Shown piece by piece: positions 1 to 8,732 of a stretch of DNA of 64,000 nucleotides. This stretch comes from JAPKZH01 sp963715635 (GTDB lineage: Bacteria > Acidobacteriota > Aminicenantia > Aminicenantales > UBA4085). Location of the stretch: NCBI GenBank assembly GCA_963715635.1, contig OY970261.1, forward strand, positions 4,030,001 through 4,094,000. The letters run 5' to 3'. The notes under the pieces were generated by a model. That model was given only the letters and a program-made list of their open reading frames with translations. It made no database searches and was not told the origin of the DNA. The translations under genes were made by a program, and so were the position numbers. Positions within the stretch are counted from its first letter, which is position 1; each line of letters starts with the position of its first letter.

Positions 1-2
1 CC

Positions 3-2027
3 CTGGTCGCCATTGCAGCAATAATCTGGTTTGCCTTTCTTAAAAAGAAGGTGCCTCTACTCCCCGAACAAAAACGCTCCATCGCTATAATCAGCTTCGA
101 GAACCAGACCGGCGACAAGGCCTATGATTATCTCAGCAAAGTCATCCCCAATCTTCTTATCACGGACCTCGAGCAGTCCGGGTTCTTCAACGTGACGACG
201 TGGGAGAGGATTTACGATCTCCTCAAGCAGGTCGGCAAACCGGACACGGAATTTATCGGCCGCGACCTGGGTTTCGAACTCTGCCAGAAGGACGGGGTCG
301 AGGTCATTGTCCTCGGAAGCGTGACCAAAGCGGGGAATACCTTTGTCGCAGACGCCAAGGTTATGGATGTCGGGACAAAGAAATTGCTGGGGACAGCCAA
401 CTCTCGGGGGGACAGTCCGGACAGCATCCTTAAGAATCAGGTTGATGACCTGAGCCGGCAGATTGCCAAGGGCGTCGGGCTCTCCGAGCAGAAGTTCGCG
501 GCGGCAACAAAACGTATTGGGGAACTGACGACCGATTCACTCGAAGCCTATAATTATTATATCAAAGGACAGCAGGAAGGAGAAAAGCTCCATCAGGGCC
601 AATCTCACCAGTATTATGAGAAGGCCGTCGAGCTTGACCCGAACTTCGCTATGGCCTTGCGGAATCTTGGCGGAGAATCCCTAAAGAGGGCAAAAGCGCT
701 TTCAAAAAATGTCACCGAAAAAGAAAGGCTTTATATCGAGGCCAGTTATGCTTCCGGAATAGAAAAAAATGAACCAAAAGCAATATCCATTAGACGGCAG
801 ATTGTCGAAAAGTACCCCAAAGAAAAAGGGGCCTATTATACCCTGGGCAATGGGGCTGAAAATCCCCAGGAAGCGATCGAATTTTATCGTAAAGCTCTGG
901 AGCTTGACCCAAATTATGCTCCTGCTTTGAATCATATTAGCTATAGTTTCTTGCAGCTTAGGCAATATGATCAGGCCATTGATGCTTTCAAAAAATATGT
1001 TTCTGTCCGGCCCGGCGATGCGAACCCCCTTGATTCGCTGGCAGAGGCCTACTTCCAAATGGGGCGACTGGATGATGCCGTCGAGACGTACAATAAAGCT
1101 CTGCAGGTTGATCCCGGCTATTACAATTCCATGCTGGTCATCGGATATATTTGTGCACTGAGGGGCGATTATTCCCAAGCATTTAAGTGGGTTGACAGAG
1201 CCATTACCGTTACGATCGGGACAGATAAGCCGTGTCCCTATTTTTGGAAGGCTTTTTATCTTGCCTGGCTGGGAAGTTATGAAAAAAGCTTCGCCAGCAT
1301 CCAAACGGCCGAGGACCTTTCGGTAGCCTTGAAGGTTGAAAGAGGCGAGGTCCTGGCAAACCTGCTTAGGGCCTGGATTTATTATGACAGGGGCGACCTT
1401 GAATCAAGCCGCAAGTTTAACGAGCTCCTGACAAGCCACGATTCTTTGGACAGGGTCGGCTACGATTTCCTCGGAGGACTGATCGACCTCGAGGAGAAAA
1501 AGGTCGAGTCTGCCAGGTCCAGGCTGCCCGAAATGAATTCGCTTGCTCCAGGCCTTCCCAAGACGTGGACGCAAAGGGACATGGCCGATTTCGAGACTGA
1601 ATGGCTGCGCAATATGATCATGCTTCGTGAGAAATCGTTTGATCAAACTGTCGCCTCCTTTGCGAGAAATAGTGATCCCAAGTTCGTGCCGTATTGGAAT
1701 GTTTGGAATCTAATGGCCGATCAAAGGTTTCGTTATAACACACCGTTCCAAAGAGATGTCCTGGCCAGAGCTTTTGCCGAAAGAGAGGAGATAGATAAAG
1801 CGATCACAGAATATGAAAAGCTTATCACCTTGGACTTGACCAAGCCGGCCCGCTTGCTCGTCCATCCTCTTTATCACTACCGTCTCGGCAAGCTGTATGA
1901 GCAGAAGGGGCTGAAGGACAAGGCCAAGGTACAGTATCAGCGCTTCCTCGACCTATGGAAGGACGCCGACCCCGGCCGCTCCGAGGTTGAGGATGCCAAA
2001 AAGCATTTGGATAAGCTAAAAAGTTAG
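3..2027 (+). CDS. Membrane-anchored TolB-like/TPR protein, 5' end outside window
   Basis: The frame is open to the left edge, so the gene is truncated by the window. The first visible residues form the end of a hydrophobic helix followed by KKK, so the part seen here is probably extracytoplasmic or follows a membrane anchor. Next comes a TolB/FlgO-like segment (about residues 25-165, beginning RSIAIISFENQTGD) of the kind found downstream of kinase or winged-helix domains in large signalling proteins. The remainder carries tetratricopeptide repeats, clearest where helix pairs end in ALELDPNYAPAL, SVRPGDANPL and ALQVDPGYYN, with another TPR near the C-terminus. A GTG at 51 is available but lies after the helix and is unlikely to be the true start. 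What lies N-terminal (for example a Ser/Thr kinase domain) cannot be seen. A role in protein-protein interaction or signalling is inferred from family architecture only. Confidence 0.75.
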   Translation: MVAIAAIIWFAFLKKKVPLLPEQKRSIAIISFENQTGDKAYDYLSKVIPNLLITDLEQSGFFNVTTWERIYDLLKQVGKPDTEFIGRDLGFELCQKDGVEVIVLGSVTKAGNTFVADAKVMDVGTKKLLGTANSRGDSPDSILKNQVDDLSRQIAKGVGLSEQKFAAATKRIGELTTDSLEAYNYYIKGQQEGEKLHQGQSHQYYEKAVELDPNFAMALRNLGGESLKRAKALSKNVTEKERLYIEASYASGIEKNEPKAISIRRQIVEKYPKEKGAYYTLGNGAENPQEAIEFYRKALELDPNYAPALNHISYSFLQLRQYDQAIDAFKKYVSVRPGDANPLDSLAEAYFQMGRLDDAVETYNKALQVDPGYYNSMLVIGYICALRGDYSQAFKWVDRAITVTIGTDKPCPYFWKAFYLAWLGSYEKSFASIQTAEDLSVALKVERGEVLANLLRAWIYYDRGDLESSRKFNELLTSHDSLDRVGYDFLGGLIDLEEKKVESARSRLPEMNSLAPGLPKTWTQRDMADFETEWLRNMIMLREKSFDQTVASFARNSDPKFVPYWNVWNLMADQRFRYNTPFQRDVLARAFAEREEIDKAITEYEKLITLDLTKPARLLVHPLYHYRLGKLYEQKGLKDKAKVQYQRFLDLWKDADPGRSEVEDAKKHLDKLKS

Positions 2028-2055
2028 ACAAAGAATAACAATAAATGCAGAAAGA

Positions 2056-2098
2056 TATTATAGATGGCCGACCTTTCCATTAATACGTTTCTATAATA
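2056..2098. promoter_or_regulatory. Perfect 9-bp inverted repeat upstream of the ATPase promoter
   Basis: TATTATAGA (2056-2064) is exactly complementary to TCTATAATA (2090-2098), with 25 bases between. The pair ends four bases before the -35 hexamer of the next gene and starts 28 bases after the stop of the previous one. It could be an operator or a weak AT-rich transcription end signal; the sequence alone does not decide. Confidence 0.35.
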
Positions 2099-2102
2099 AT
2101 AC

Positions 2103-2130
2103 TTGACAAATAGTCCGCCTATATGATAAT
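2103..2130 (+). promoter_or_regulatory. Sigma70-type promoter of the DUF4143 ATPase, predicted leaderless
   Basis: TTGACA at 2103-2108 and GATAAT at 2125-2130 are separated by 16 bases. Transcription would start at about 2136-2138, while the ATG of the next gene is at 2140. The mRNA would therefore have almost no 5' leader, and no Shine-Dalgarno sequence is present before the ATG. Confidence 0.6.
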
Positions 2131-2139
2131 TATACTTAC

Positions 2140-3288
2140 ATGATACCCAGACCTTTTTGGCTCGATCGAATTGAGGAATCCTGGAAAGAAGCTCCTATTG
2201 TTTGGCTCGCCGGAGTCAGGCGATCCGGAAAAACAACGCTGGCCCTTAGCCTTGGCAGTGATCGGGCGCAGTATGTCAATTGCGACCTTCCCATCGTCGA
2301 GGATATGATTGCCGATCCCGGCTTGTTCTACAGAAATTGCGAGCGTTCTATCGTCGTATTCGATGAAATTCATCAACTCCGGGATCCGACCAGGCTGCTC
2401 AAAATCGGCGCGGATCTTTTTCCCCACCTCAAGATTCTTGCGACGGGTTCTTCGACGCTCGCGGCCAGCCGCAAATTCAAGGATACGCTGACAGGCCGGA
2501 AACGTCTTGTCCATCTCACGCCTGTTCTCTGGGACGAGCTTAAAGCCTTCAACAATTCTCCTCTTCTTAAAAGACTTTATTACGGCGGATTGCCTCAAGC
2601 GCTTTTGTCTGAGGATAAAAAGCCCGGCTTTTACAGGGAATGGATGGATTCTTTTTTTGCCAGGGATATTCAGCGGCTCTTCGCCTTCCGCGATCCGGAC
2701 AAGTTCACGGCCCTTTTCGAATATGTCATGAAACAAAGCGGCGGTCTGCTGGAGACCACGCGCGCCGCCGGCGCCCTTGGCATAAGCCGCCATACCATAG
2801 AAACCCATCTCCGGGCCTTGGATGCCACACATACCGTCACCCTGGTGCGTCCGTTCTACGGCGGCGGCCAAAAGGAAATCATCAAGATGCCCAAGGCGTA
2901 CGCTTTCGATAGCGGCTTTGTCAGCTTCGCACGAGGTTGGGATCCCTTGAGACCCGATGACTATGGTCCCCTATGGGAGCATCTGGTCCTCGAGTATCTT
3001 CAAGCTCACGGCCATGAATGGAAAATTCAATACTGGCGCGATAAGACCGGCCGGGAAGTAGATTTTGTGATGGCCCGCTCGCGCAACGAGGTCGATGCCA
3101 TCGAATGCAAATGGGATGTGGCCCAGTTTGATGTAGCGGCGATCAAGAAATTCCGCTCTTATTATCCGCACGGCAAGAATTTTCTTGTCAGCCCCATGGC
3201 CGACCCCGGCTATTCGAAAAAAGTTGCAGGGCTGGATATTTATGTCTGCAGCCCGGAGGGCTGGCTTAAAATTGTCAGGGGGCGCTGA
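2140..3288 (+). CDS. AAA_14/DUF4143-type ATPase
   Basis: The 382-residue protein has the layout of the widespread AAA_14-DUF4143 family. A Walker A motif GVRRSGKTT lies at residues 25-33 and a Walker B motif IVVFDEI at about 71-77. A sensor-like 'LATGSS' follows, then a helical region resembling a winged helix (GALGISRHTIETHL). The C-terminal third matches a PD-(D/E)XK-like nuclease fold, with REVDFVM followed by DAIECKW. The ATP-binding residues look intact. The biological role of this family is poorly defined, and its genes are often mobile or scattered. It is monocistronic here, with its own promoter, an inverted repeat upstream, and the ATP synthase operon 80 bases downstream. The ATG start is fixed by the predicted transcription start a few bases before it. 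Confidence 0.85.
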   Translation: MIPRPFWLDRIEESWKEAPIVWLAGVRRSGKTTLALSLGSDRAQYVNCDLPIVEDMIADPGLFYRNCERSIVVFDEIHQLRDPTRLLKIGADLFPHLKILATGSSTLAASRKFKDTLTGRKRLVHLTPVLWDELKAFNNSPLLKRLYYGGLPQALLSEDKKPGFYREWMDSFFARDIQRLFAFRDPDKFTALFEYVMKQSGGLLETTRAAGALGISRHTIETHLRALDATHTVTLVRPFYGGGQKEIIKMPKAYAFDSGFVSFARGWDPLRPDDYGPLWEHLVLEYLQAHGHEWKIQYWRDKTGREVDFVMARSRNEVDAIECKWDVAQFDVAAIKKFRSYYPHGKNFLVSPMADPGYSKKVAGLDIYVCSPEGWLKIVRGR

Positions 3289-3306
3289 TTATTGGGCTTA
3301 ATTGGC

Positions 3307-3335
3307 TTGAAATTTTCCCCTAAAAATGCTAAATT
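3307..3335 (+). promoter_or_regulatory. Candidate promoter of the ATP synthase operon
   Basis: TTGAAA (3307-3312) and TAAATT (3330-3335) are 17 bases apart, and the first atp gene starts at 3370. The -10 hexamer matches the consensus at only four of six positions, so this is a moderate candidate. It is the best-spaced one in the gap 3289-3369. Confidence 0.35.
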
Positions 3336-3369
3336 TCCAGATTAAATTTGAACCTCAAAGGGCGCCTGG

Positions 3370-3789
3370 ATGTTCCTTCAAATTGACCTGACGTTCTTAG
3401 TCACATTCTTCATCATCTGGATCCTCGTCTTTGTCCTTTCTAGGATATTTTTCAAGCCCATGATCAAGCTCATGCAGGATCGGGACTCACAGATTCGGGG
3501 AGACTGGTCTTCCTCCGAGAAAAATATCGAAGCGTACGAGGGCAGCCTTCAAGAAGTCGACAAAACTCTCAGATCGGCCAAGCAGGCAGCGGAGAAGACG
3601 CATGAAGAGATGGAGGTTGAGGCGTTTAGAGAAAAAGGCCGCCTGGTCGCCGAAGTGAGCGGATCCTCCAAGGAGCAGATCGGACAGGCTAAAGCGAAAC
3701 TCCAGGCAGAGCTGGTCAGCCTGAAAAAGGAACTCGCCGCCGAGGCGGAAACCCTGGCCGAACGGATCGAGAAGAGGTTGCTCAACTGA
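3370..3789 (+). CDS. atpF': F-type ATP synthase subunit b' (peripheral stalk)
   Basis: This 139-residue protein has one N-terminal transmembrane helix (LTFLVTFFIIWILVFVLS), then the FFKPM turn typical of b-type subunits and a long charged coiled coil to the end. It is one of two b-like genes in tandem, which in other bacteria form a b/b' heterodimer holding the F1 catalytic head against the membrane. It is the first gene of the operon. Its stop codon overlaps the ATG of the next gene by one base (TGATG), implying translational coupling. Assignment as b' rather than b rests on its shorter length and its position first. Confidence 0.88.
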   Translation: MFLQIDLTFLVTFFIIWILVFVLSRIFFKPMIKLMQDRDSQIRGDWSSSEKNIEAYEGSLQEVDKTLRSAKQAAEKTHEEMEVEAFREKGRLVAEVSGSSKEQIGQAKAKLQAELVSLKKELAAEAETLAERIEKRLLN

Positions 3790-4370
3790 TGCCGGGAAAA
3801 AAGCAGGCCCTGATCGTCCTCCTGTTGGTGCCGCTGTTCCTGTTCATGGTCGCGGAAGAAGGCGGGTCGTCTTCGAGGAAAGGCGAATTTCTGGGCAAGG
3901 TCATCAATTTTGTCGTGCTCTTCGGCGGGCTGGGCTATTTTTTGTACAAACCACTCCGCAATTATCTCCAAAAGAGGTCCGAGGGTATCGAGAAAGCCAT
4001 CGCCGAAGCCCGTGAGGCAAGGCTCGACGCAGAGAGGAAGCTCCAGGAAGCCAAAAAGAAACTCGCCGCGCTGGAAGCAGAAGTCTTTAGGATCATCAAG
4101 GACGGCGAGAACGAAGGCGTCCGGGATAAAGAGAGGATCAAGGCCTTGGCCGAGAAAGAAGTCGAGCGGATCAAGATGTTTGCCCAACAAGAGATTGAGG
4201 CGCAGCTGCGGGCCGGGAAGCAGGAGCTCAAAGAATACACGGCTGAGCTGGCCACGGCCTTGGCAGAGGCCAGGCTCAAGGAAAAAATCACGAGCCGGGA
4301 CCATGCCAAGCTCATCGACAAGTCCATCGAAAAACTGGCGGAACTGTATGAAAAGCCAAGTTCTGATTAG
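3789..4370 (+). CDS. atpF: F-type ATP synthase subunit b
   Basis: The 193-residue protein begins with a hydrophobic stretch (LIVLLLVPLFLFMVA), resembling a signal or extra membrane helix. A second membrane helix ends in FLYKPLRNYL, followed by an alanine/lysine/glutamate-rich coiled coil of about 130 residues. The additional N-terminal hydrophobic segment makes it longer than the usual 150-170 residues. It pairs with the preceding b' protein to form the stator stalk. It overlaps the b' gene by one base and the delta gene by 23 bases. Confidence 0.88.
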   Translation: MPGKKQALIVLLLVPLFLFMVAEEGGSSSRKGEFLGKVINFVVLFGGLGYFLYKPLRNYLQKRSEGIEKAIAEAREARLDAERKLQEAKKKLAALEAEVFRIIKDGENEGVRDKERIKALAEKEVERIKMFAQQEIEAQLRAGKQELKEYTAELATALAEARLKEKITSRDHAKLIDKSIEKLAELYEKPSSD

Positions 4371-4890
4371 AAGGTACACCGAGGGGCTGGCCGGGGCCCT
4401 CAAAAATGAAGCCGAGTATGAAGCCGTCCGCCGCGACATGGCGGATTTTTGCCGGCTTCTCGAGAGCTACAGACAGCTTCGGGAAGTCCTCTTCCGTCCC
4501 TTTTTGAAGACTTCCAAGAAAACGCAAATTGTTAAGGACATCCTGGCCAAAAAGTCGTACCAGGAGAAGACGGTCAGGCTGTTCCTGCTTCTTCTGCAGC
4601 ACAGGCATCTGGACATCCTGCCCCAGATCGTCGAAGACCTTCCCGTGCGCTGGAGAGAAAAACAGGGCATTCTGACGTTTGAAGTCCGGTCGGTCGTCCC
4701 CCTCAAAGACAGCCAGAAGCGGAAGCTCCAGACGCAGATTGAGCAACTGGAGAAAAGCGCGGTCCATCTGACCTATCAGATCGATCCCGCGATCGTGGGT
4801 GGGCTTTACATAAAGAAAGGGAACATGGCTTACGATGTCTCCCTGAAGGGACAATTGACGAGGCTCAAAGAAAAAATCAGTGAGAGGTAG
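4348..4890 (+). CDS. atpH: F-type ATP synthase subunit delta
   Basis: The protein of 180 residues matches the OSCP/delta family. It has an N-terminal helical domain (RRYTEGLAGAL...), central LLLLQHRHLDILPQIV, and the C-terminal IDPAIVGGLYIKKGNMAYDVSLKGQL, the conserved end of delta. It connects the b stalks to the top of the alpha3beta3 head. The reading frame is open much further upstream (to about 3910), but that part is out-of-frame noise over atpF. The ATG at 4348 gives the normal length and starts inside the end of atpF, so the genes overlap by 23 bases. Confidence 0.88.
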   Translation: MKSQVLIRRYTEGLAGALKNEAEYEAVRRDMADFCRLLESYRQLREVLFRPFLKTSKKTQIVKDILAKKSYQEKTVRLFLLLLQHRHLDILPQIVEDLPVRWREKQGILTFEVRSVVPLKDSQKRKLQTQIEQLEKSAVHLTYQIDPAIVGGLYIKKGNMAYDVSLKGQLTRLKEKISER

Positions 4891-4896
4891 CGCACC

Positions 4897-6414
4897 ATGG
4901 AGATAAAGGCGGACGAAATCAGCAAGATCATCCAGAAGCAGATCGAAGGTCTTGAGACCGAAGTCGATATCCGGGAGATCGGGACGGTCATCTCCGTCGG
5001 CGACGGCATCGCCCGGATCCATGGGCTGGACAGGGTGATGTACAACGAGTTGCTCGAGTTCCCGCACGGCGTGTCCGGCCTGGCCCTCAACCTCGAAGAG
5101 GACAGTGTCGGCGCGGTCCTCCTAGAGGAGAGCCATTGCATTAAGGAAGGCGATTTGGTCAAACGCACCCACCGCATCATGTCGGTCCCTTCCGGACCGG
5201 CCCTGATCGGGCGCGTTGTCAACCCTCTCGGCAACCCCCTGGATGGAAAAGGCCCGATCCAAACCGATATTTATCAGCCCGTCGAGCGGCTGGCGCCCGG
5301 AGTCGTCGACCGTCTGCCGGTCCGCGAACCTCTGCAAACAGGGATCAAGGCCATCGATGCCATGATCCCGATCGGACGAGGCCAGCGGGAGCTTATCATC
5401 GGAGATCGCCAGACCGGGAAATCGGCCATCATCCTCGACACGATCATCAACCAGAAAGATAAGGACGTCGTTTGCATCTACGTGGCCATCGGACAGAAGA
5501 ATTCGACCGTTGCCTATTTCATCAAGACGCTTGAAGACTTCGGGGCCATCGACTATTCCATCATCGTCGCCGCCTCGGCCAGCGACCCTTCGCCGCTGCA
5601 GTACCTGGCGCCCTACAGCGGCTGCGCCATGGGTGAATATTTCCGGGACAATGGCCGGCACGCCCTGGTGATCTACGATGACCTGTCCAAGCATGCCGCG
5701 GCCTACCGCGAGATCTCGCTGCTCCTACGGCGTCCGCCCGGCCGCGAGGCCTATCCCGGCGACGTTTTTTACCTTCATTCACGGCTCCTGGAGCGGGCGG
5801 CCAAGCTTAACAACGAGCACGGCGGCGGGTCGCTAACGGCCCTGCCCCTCATCGAAACCCAGGCCGGCGACGTCTCCGGCTACATTCCCACCAATGTCAT
5901 TTCGATCACGGACGGCCAGATCTACCTCGAGCCCGAGCTCTTCAATTCCGGCGTCCGGCCGGCCATCAACGTCGGCATCTCGGTCTCGCGCGTCGGCGGC
6001 AATGCCCAGATCAAGGCCATGAAACAGATCGCCGGCAAGCTGCGGATGGACCTCCAACAGTACCGGGAGCTGCTGACATTCGCCCAGTTCGGCACCGAGC
6101 TCGACAAGATCAGCCAGGCTCAGCTCGAGCGCGGGGAGCGGCTGACCGAGGTCCTCAAGCAGAACCAGCATAGCCCGCTGCCCGTCGAGAAGCAGATCCT
6201 TGTCATCTACGCCGGCAACAGGGGTTTCCTGGATGAGTTCAAGGTCAGCCAGATCCGGGAGTACGAGAAGAAACTCTATGAGTTTTTTGACCGGGAGCAT
6301 CCCGATGTCCTGACCCGGTTGCGCGAGCGGAAACAGATCGACGGCTCGCTGGATGAGGCCATCAGCCAGGCTTTCACGGAATTCAACGCGCGATTCAGAG
6401 AAGGAGCGGCCTGA
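4897..6414 (+). CDS. atpA: F-type ATP synthase subunit alpha
   Basis: This 505-residue protein is a full-length alpha subunit. It contains the phosphate-binding loop GDRQTGKSA near residue 170, GSGLTALPLIETQAGDVS-type residues in the centre (here GGSLTALPLIETQ) and the signature PAINVGISVSRVGG. It carries the non-catalytic nucleotide sites of the F1 head. It begins six bases after atpH, preceded by GAGAGG as ribosome-binding site. Its stop overlaps the atpG start by one base. Confidence 0.97.
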   Translation: MEIKADEISKIIQKQIEGLETEVDIREIGTVISVGDGIARIHGLDRVMYNELLEFPHGVSGLALNLEEDSVGAVLLEESHCIKEGDLVKRTHRIMSVPSGPALIGRVVNPLGNPLDGKGPIQTDIYQPVERLAPGVVDRLPVREPLQTGIKAIDAMIPIGRGQRELIIGDRQTGKSAIILDTIINQKDKDVVCIYVAIGQKNSTVAYFIKTLEDFGAIDYSIIVAASASDPSPLQYLAPYSGCAMGEYFRDNGRHALVIYDDLSKHAAAYREISLLLRRPPGREAYPGDVFYLHSRLLERAAKLNNEHGGGSLTALPLIETQAGDVSGYIPTNVISITDGQIYLEPELFNSGVRPAINVGISVSRVGGNAQIKAMKQIAGKLRMDLQQYRELLTFAQFGTELDKISQAQLERGERLTEVLKQNQHSPLPVEKQILVIYAGNRGFLDEFKVSQIREYEKKLYEFFDREHPDVLTRLRERKQIDGSLDEAISQAFTEFNARFREGAA

Positions 6415-7283
6415 TGCCGACTCTCATCGACTTGAGACGCCGCGTCAAAAGTGTCAAAAATACGCAGCAGATTACCAAAGCCATGAAGACCGTCTCGTCG
6501 GCCAAGCTCAAAAAGGCGCAGCGGCTGGTCCTGGAGGGGCGGCCGTATTGGCATAATTCTCCGGACCTGCTGGCCCGTGTCGTCCTCTGGGCCGGCCGGG
6601 AATCCCATCCGCTGTTCGCCGTCAGGGCGGAGAAAAAAATCCATGTCATCGTCATCACCTCGGACAAGGGGTTGTGCGGCGCTTTCAACTCGAACCTGCT
6701 GAGCCAAGCCCTATCTTTTATCGAAGGCAGGGCGAAACATTCTCAAATCAGCCTGGCGCTCATCGGCAAGAAGGCCGTGAATTTCTTCAAGAAATATCCT
6801 TACCCGGTGGAGCGCGCCCATTCCGAGCGGGTGGACAAGCTCACGGTCCGGGAGCTAAACGAGATCGCCCGGCATGTGATGCGCGCCTTTTTATTCCAGG
6901 AGACGGACGCCGCCTATGTGATCTACAACGAGTTCAAGTCCCTCCTGGCGCCGCGGATCACTACGGCCCGCTTGTTGCCCGTCACGGTCAAGGATGAGGC
7001 CGCTGGCCGGGACGCCGGTCTTCCCGATTGGGAGCCCGCCTCGGCGGTGCTTCTCCAAAGCTTGGTCCCCCGCTATATTGAAACCCAGCTCTCCCATTTT
7101 TTCTTCGAATCCCAGGCCGCAGAACAGGCGGCCCGCATGATGGCCATGGACAACGCCTCGAAGAACGCCGAGGACATCATCGCCGACCAGGTCCTGGTTT
7201 TAAACAAAATCCGCCAAGCTAGCATCACCAAGGAGCTCCTGGAAATCATGACGGCCGTGGAAGCCCTGAAAGAAACGCAATAG
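6414..7283 (+). CDS. atpG: F-type ATP synthase subunit gamma
   Basis: The 289-residue protein has the characteristic N-terminal IDLRRRVKSVKNTQQITKAM and the C-terminal MDNASKNAEDII...NKIRQASITKEL, which pair as the coiled-coil rotor shaft. The mid-domain (VITSDKGLCGAFN) is also typical. It turns inside the alpha3beta3 ring and transmits rotation. It overlaps atpA by one base (TGATG). Confidence 0.96.
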   Translation: MPTLIDLRRRVKSVKNTQQITKAMKTVSSAKLKKAQRLVLEGRPYWHNSPDLLARVVLWAGRESHPLFAVRAEKKIHVIVITSDKGLCGAFNSNLLSQALSFIEGRAKHSQISLALIGKKAVNFFKKYPYPVERAHSERVDKLTVRELNEIARHVMRAFLFQETDAAYVIYNEFKSLLAPRITTARLLPVTVKDEAAGRDAGLPDWEPASAVLLQSLVPRYIETQLSHFFFESQAAEQAARMMAMDNASKNAEDIIADQVLVLNKIRQASITKELLEIMTAVEALKETQ

Positions 7284-7298
7284 CGATTGGAGCGACTC

Positions 7299-8732
7299 AT
7301 GAGTGACGGAAAAAAACAAGAACGAATCGGAAAAGTCGTCCAGGTCATCGGGCCTGTCGTCGATGTCTCCTTTCAGGGACTGGAGCTCCCGGAAATCTAT
7401 TCGGCCATCCGCATCACGAGCGAAGGGTTCGAGACCTCGATTCCCGTGAACATTGTCGTGGAAGTCGAGCAGCATCTGGGAGAAGATATCGTCCGCTGCG
7501 TGTCCATGCATCCTACGGACGGCCTCTCCCGAGGCATGAGCGCTTTCGACCTGGGCGGCCCGATCGAGGTGCCGGTGGGGGTCGAGACGCTGGGCCGGGT
7601 GATGAACGTCATCGGCGAGCCCGTCAACCATATGGGTCCGATCGAAGCCAAACAGAAATATCCCATCCACCGCACCGCTCCCAGCCTCGAAGAGCAGAGC
7701 ACCAAGCTCGAGATGTTCGAGACCGGGATCAAGGTCATCGACCTCATCCAGCCCTTCCTGAAGGGCGGCAAGATCGGGCTCTTTGGCGGCGCCGGGGTCG
7801 GCAAGACCGTCATTATCCAGGAGCTCATTCACAACGTGGCCCTGAAGCACGGCGGATATTCGGTGTTCGCCGGTGTCGGCGAGCGGACGCGCGAAGGGAA
7901 CGACCTCTGGCTTGAGATGAAGGAGTCCAAAGTCATCGACAAGACGGCCTTGATCTACGGCCAGATGACCGAACCCCCGGGCGCCAGGCTGAGGGTCGGG
8001 CTGGCGGCGCTCTCGGTCGCCGAATATTTTCGCGACGAGATGAACCAGGACATCCTGCTGTTTATCGATAACATTTTCCGTTTTACTCAGGCCGGCTCCG
8101 AAGTCTCGGCGCTGCTCGGCCGGATGCCATCGGCCGTCGGCTACCAGCCCAACCTGGCCTCGGAGCTTGGCGAGCTCGAGGAGCGGATCACGTCCACCAA
8201 GAGAGGCTCCATCACCTCCGTCCAGGCCATCTATGTCCCCGCCGATGACTTCACCGACCCGGCGCCGGCCACGACGTTCTCCCACCTGGATGCGTCAACC
8301 AGCCTGTCCCGCGCCCTGACCGATATGGGGATCTATCCGGCCGTCAACCCGCTGGAATCGTATTCCCGTATTCTCGACCCGAACATCATCGGCGAGGAGC
8401 ATTATCGCGTGGCCCGCCGCGTCAAGGAAATATTGCAGCGGTACAAGGACCTCCAGGACATCATCGCCATCCTCGGCATCGAGGAGCTGTCGGACGAGGA
8501 CAAGCTGATCGTCGCCCGGGCCCGAAAGATCCAGCGCTTCCTGTCGCAGCCGTTCCACGTGGCCGTGGAGTTCACCGGTCGGCCCGGCATCTATGTGCCT
8601 GTCGAAGAGACCGTCCGCGGCTTCAAAGAGGTCGTCGAAGGGCTGCACGACGACAAGCCCGAGCAGGCGTTCTACATGGCGGGCGGCATCGATGATGTCA
8701 TCAAGCGCGCCGAGGAACTGAAAAACGCATGA
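7299..8732 (+). CDS. atpD: F-type ATP synthase subunit beta
   Basis: This is the catalytic subunit, about 477 residues. It has the P-loop GGAGVGKTV near residue 155, the GERTREGNDL segment carrying the catalytic glutamate, and the conserved ALLGRMPSAVGYQPNLASE. The ATG at 7299 is preceded at six bases by GGAG (7289-7292), which makes it preferable to an in-frame TTG at 7287. The last codons overlap the start of atpC by four bases (ATGA). A reversible ATP synthase/ATPase role follows from the family. Confidence 0.97.
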   Translation: MSDGKKQERIGKVVQVIGPVVDVSFQGLELPEIYSAIRITSEGFETSIPVNIVVEVEQHLGEDIVRCVSMHPTDGLSRGMSAFDLGGPIEVPVGVETLGRVMNVIGEPVNHMGPIEAKQKYPIHRTAPSLEEQSTKLEMFETGIKVIDLIQPFLKGGKIGLFGGAGVGKTVIIQELIHNVALKHGGYSVFAGVGERTREGNDLWLEMKESKVIDKTALIYGQMTEPPGARLRVGLAALSVAEYFRDEMNQDILLFIDNIFRFTQAGSEVSALLGRMPSAVGYQPNLASELGELEERITSTKRGSITSVQAIYVPADDFTDPAPATTFSHLDASTSLSRALTDMGIYPAVNPLESYSRILDPNIIGEEHYRVARRVKEILQRYKDLQDIIAILGIEELSDEDKLIVARARKIQRFLSQPFHVAVEFTGRPGIYVPVEETVRGFKEVVEGLHDDKPEQAFYMAGGIDDVIKRAEELKNA

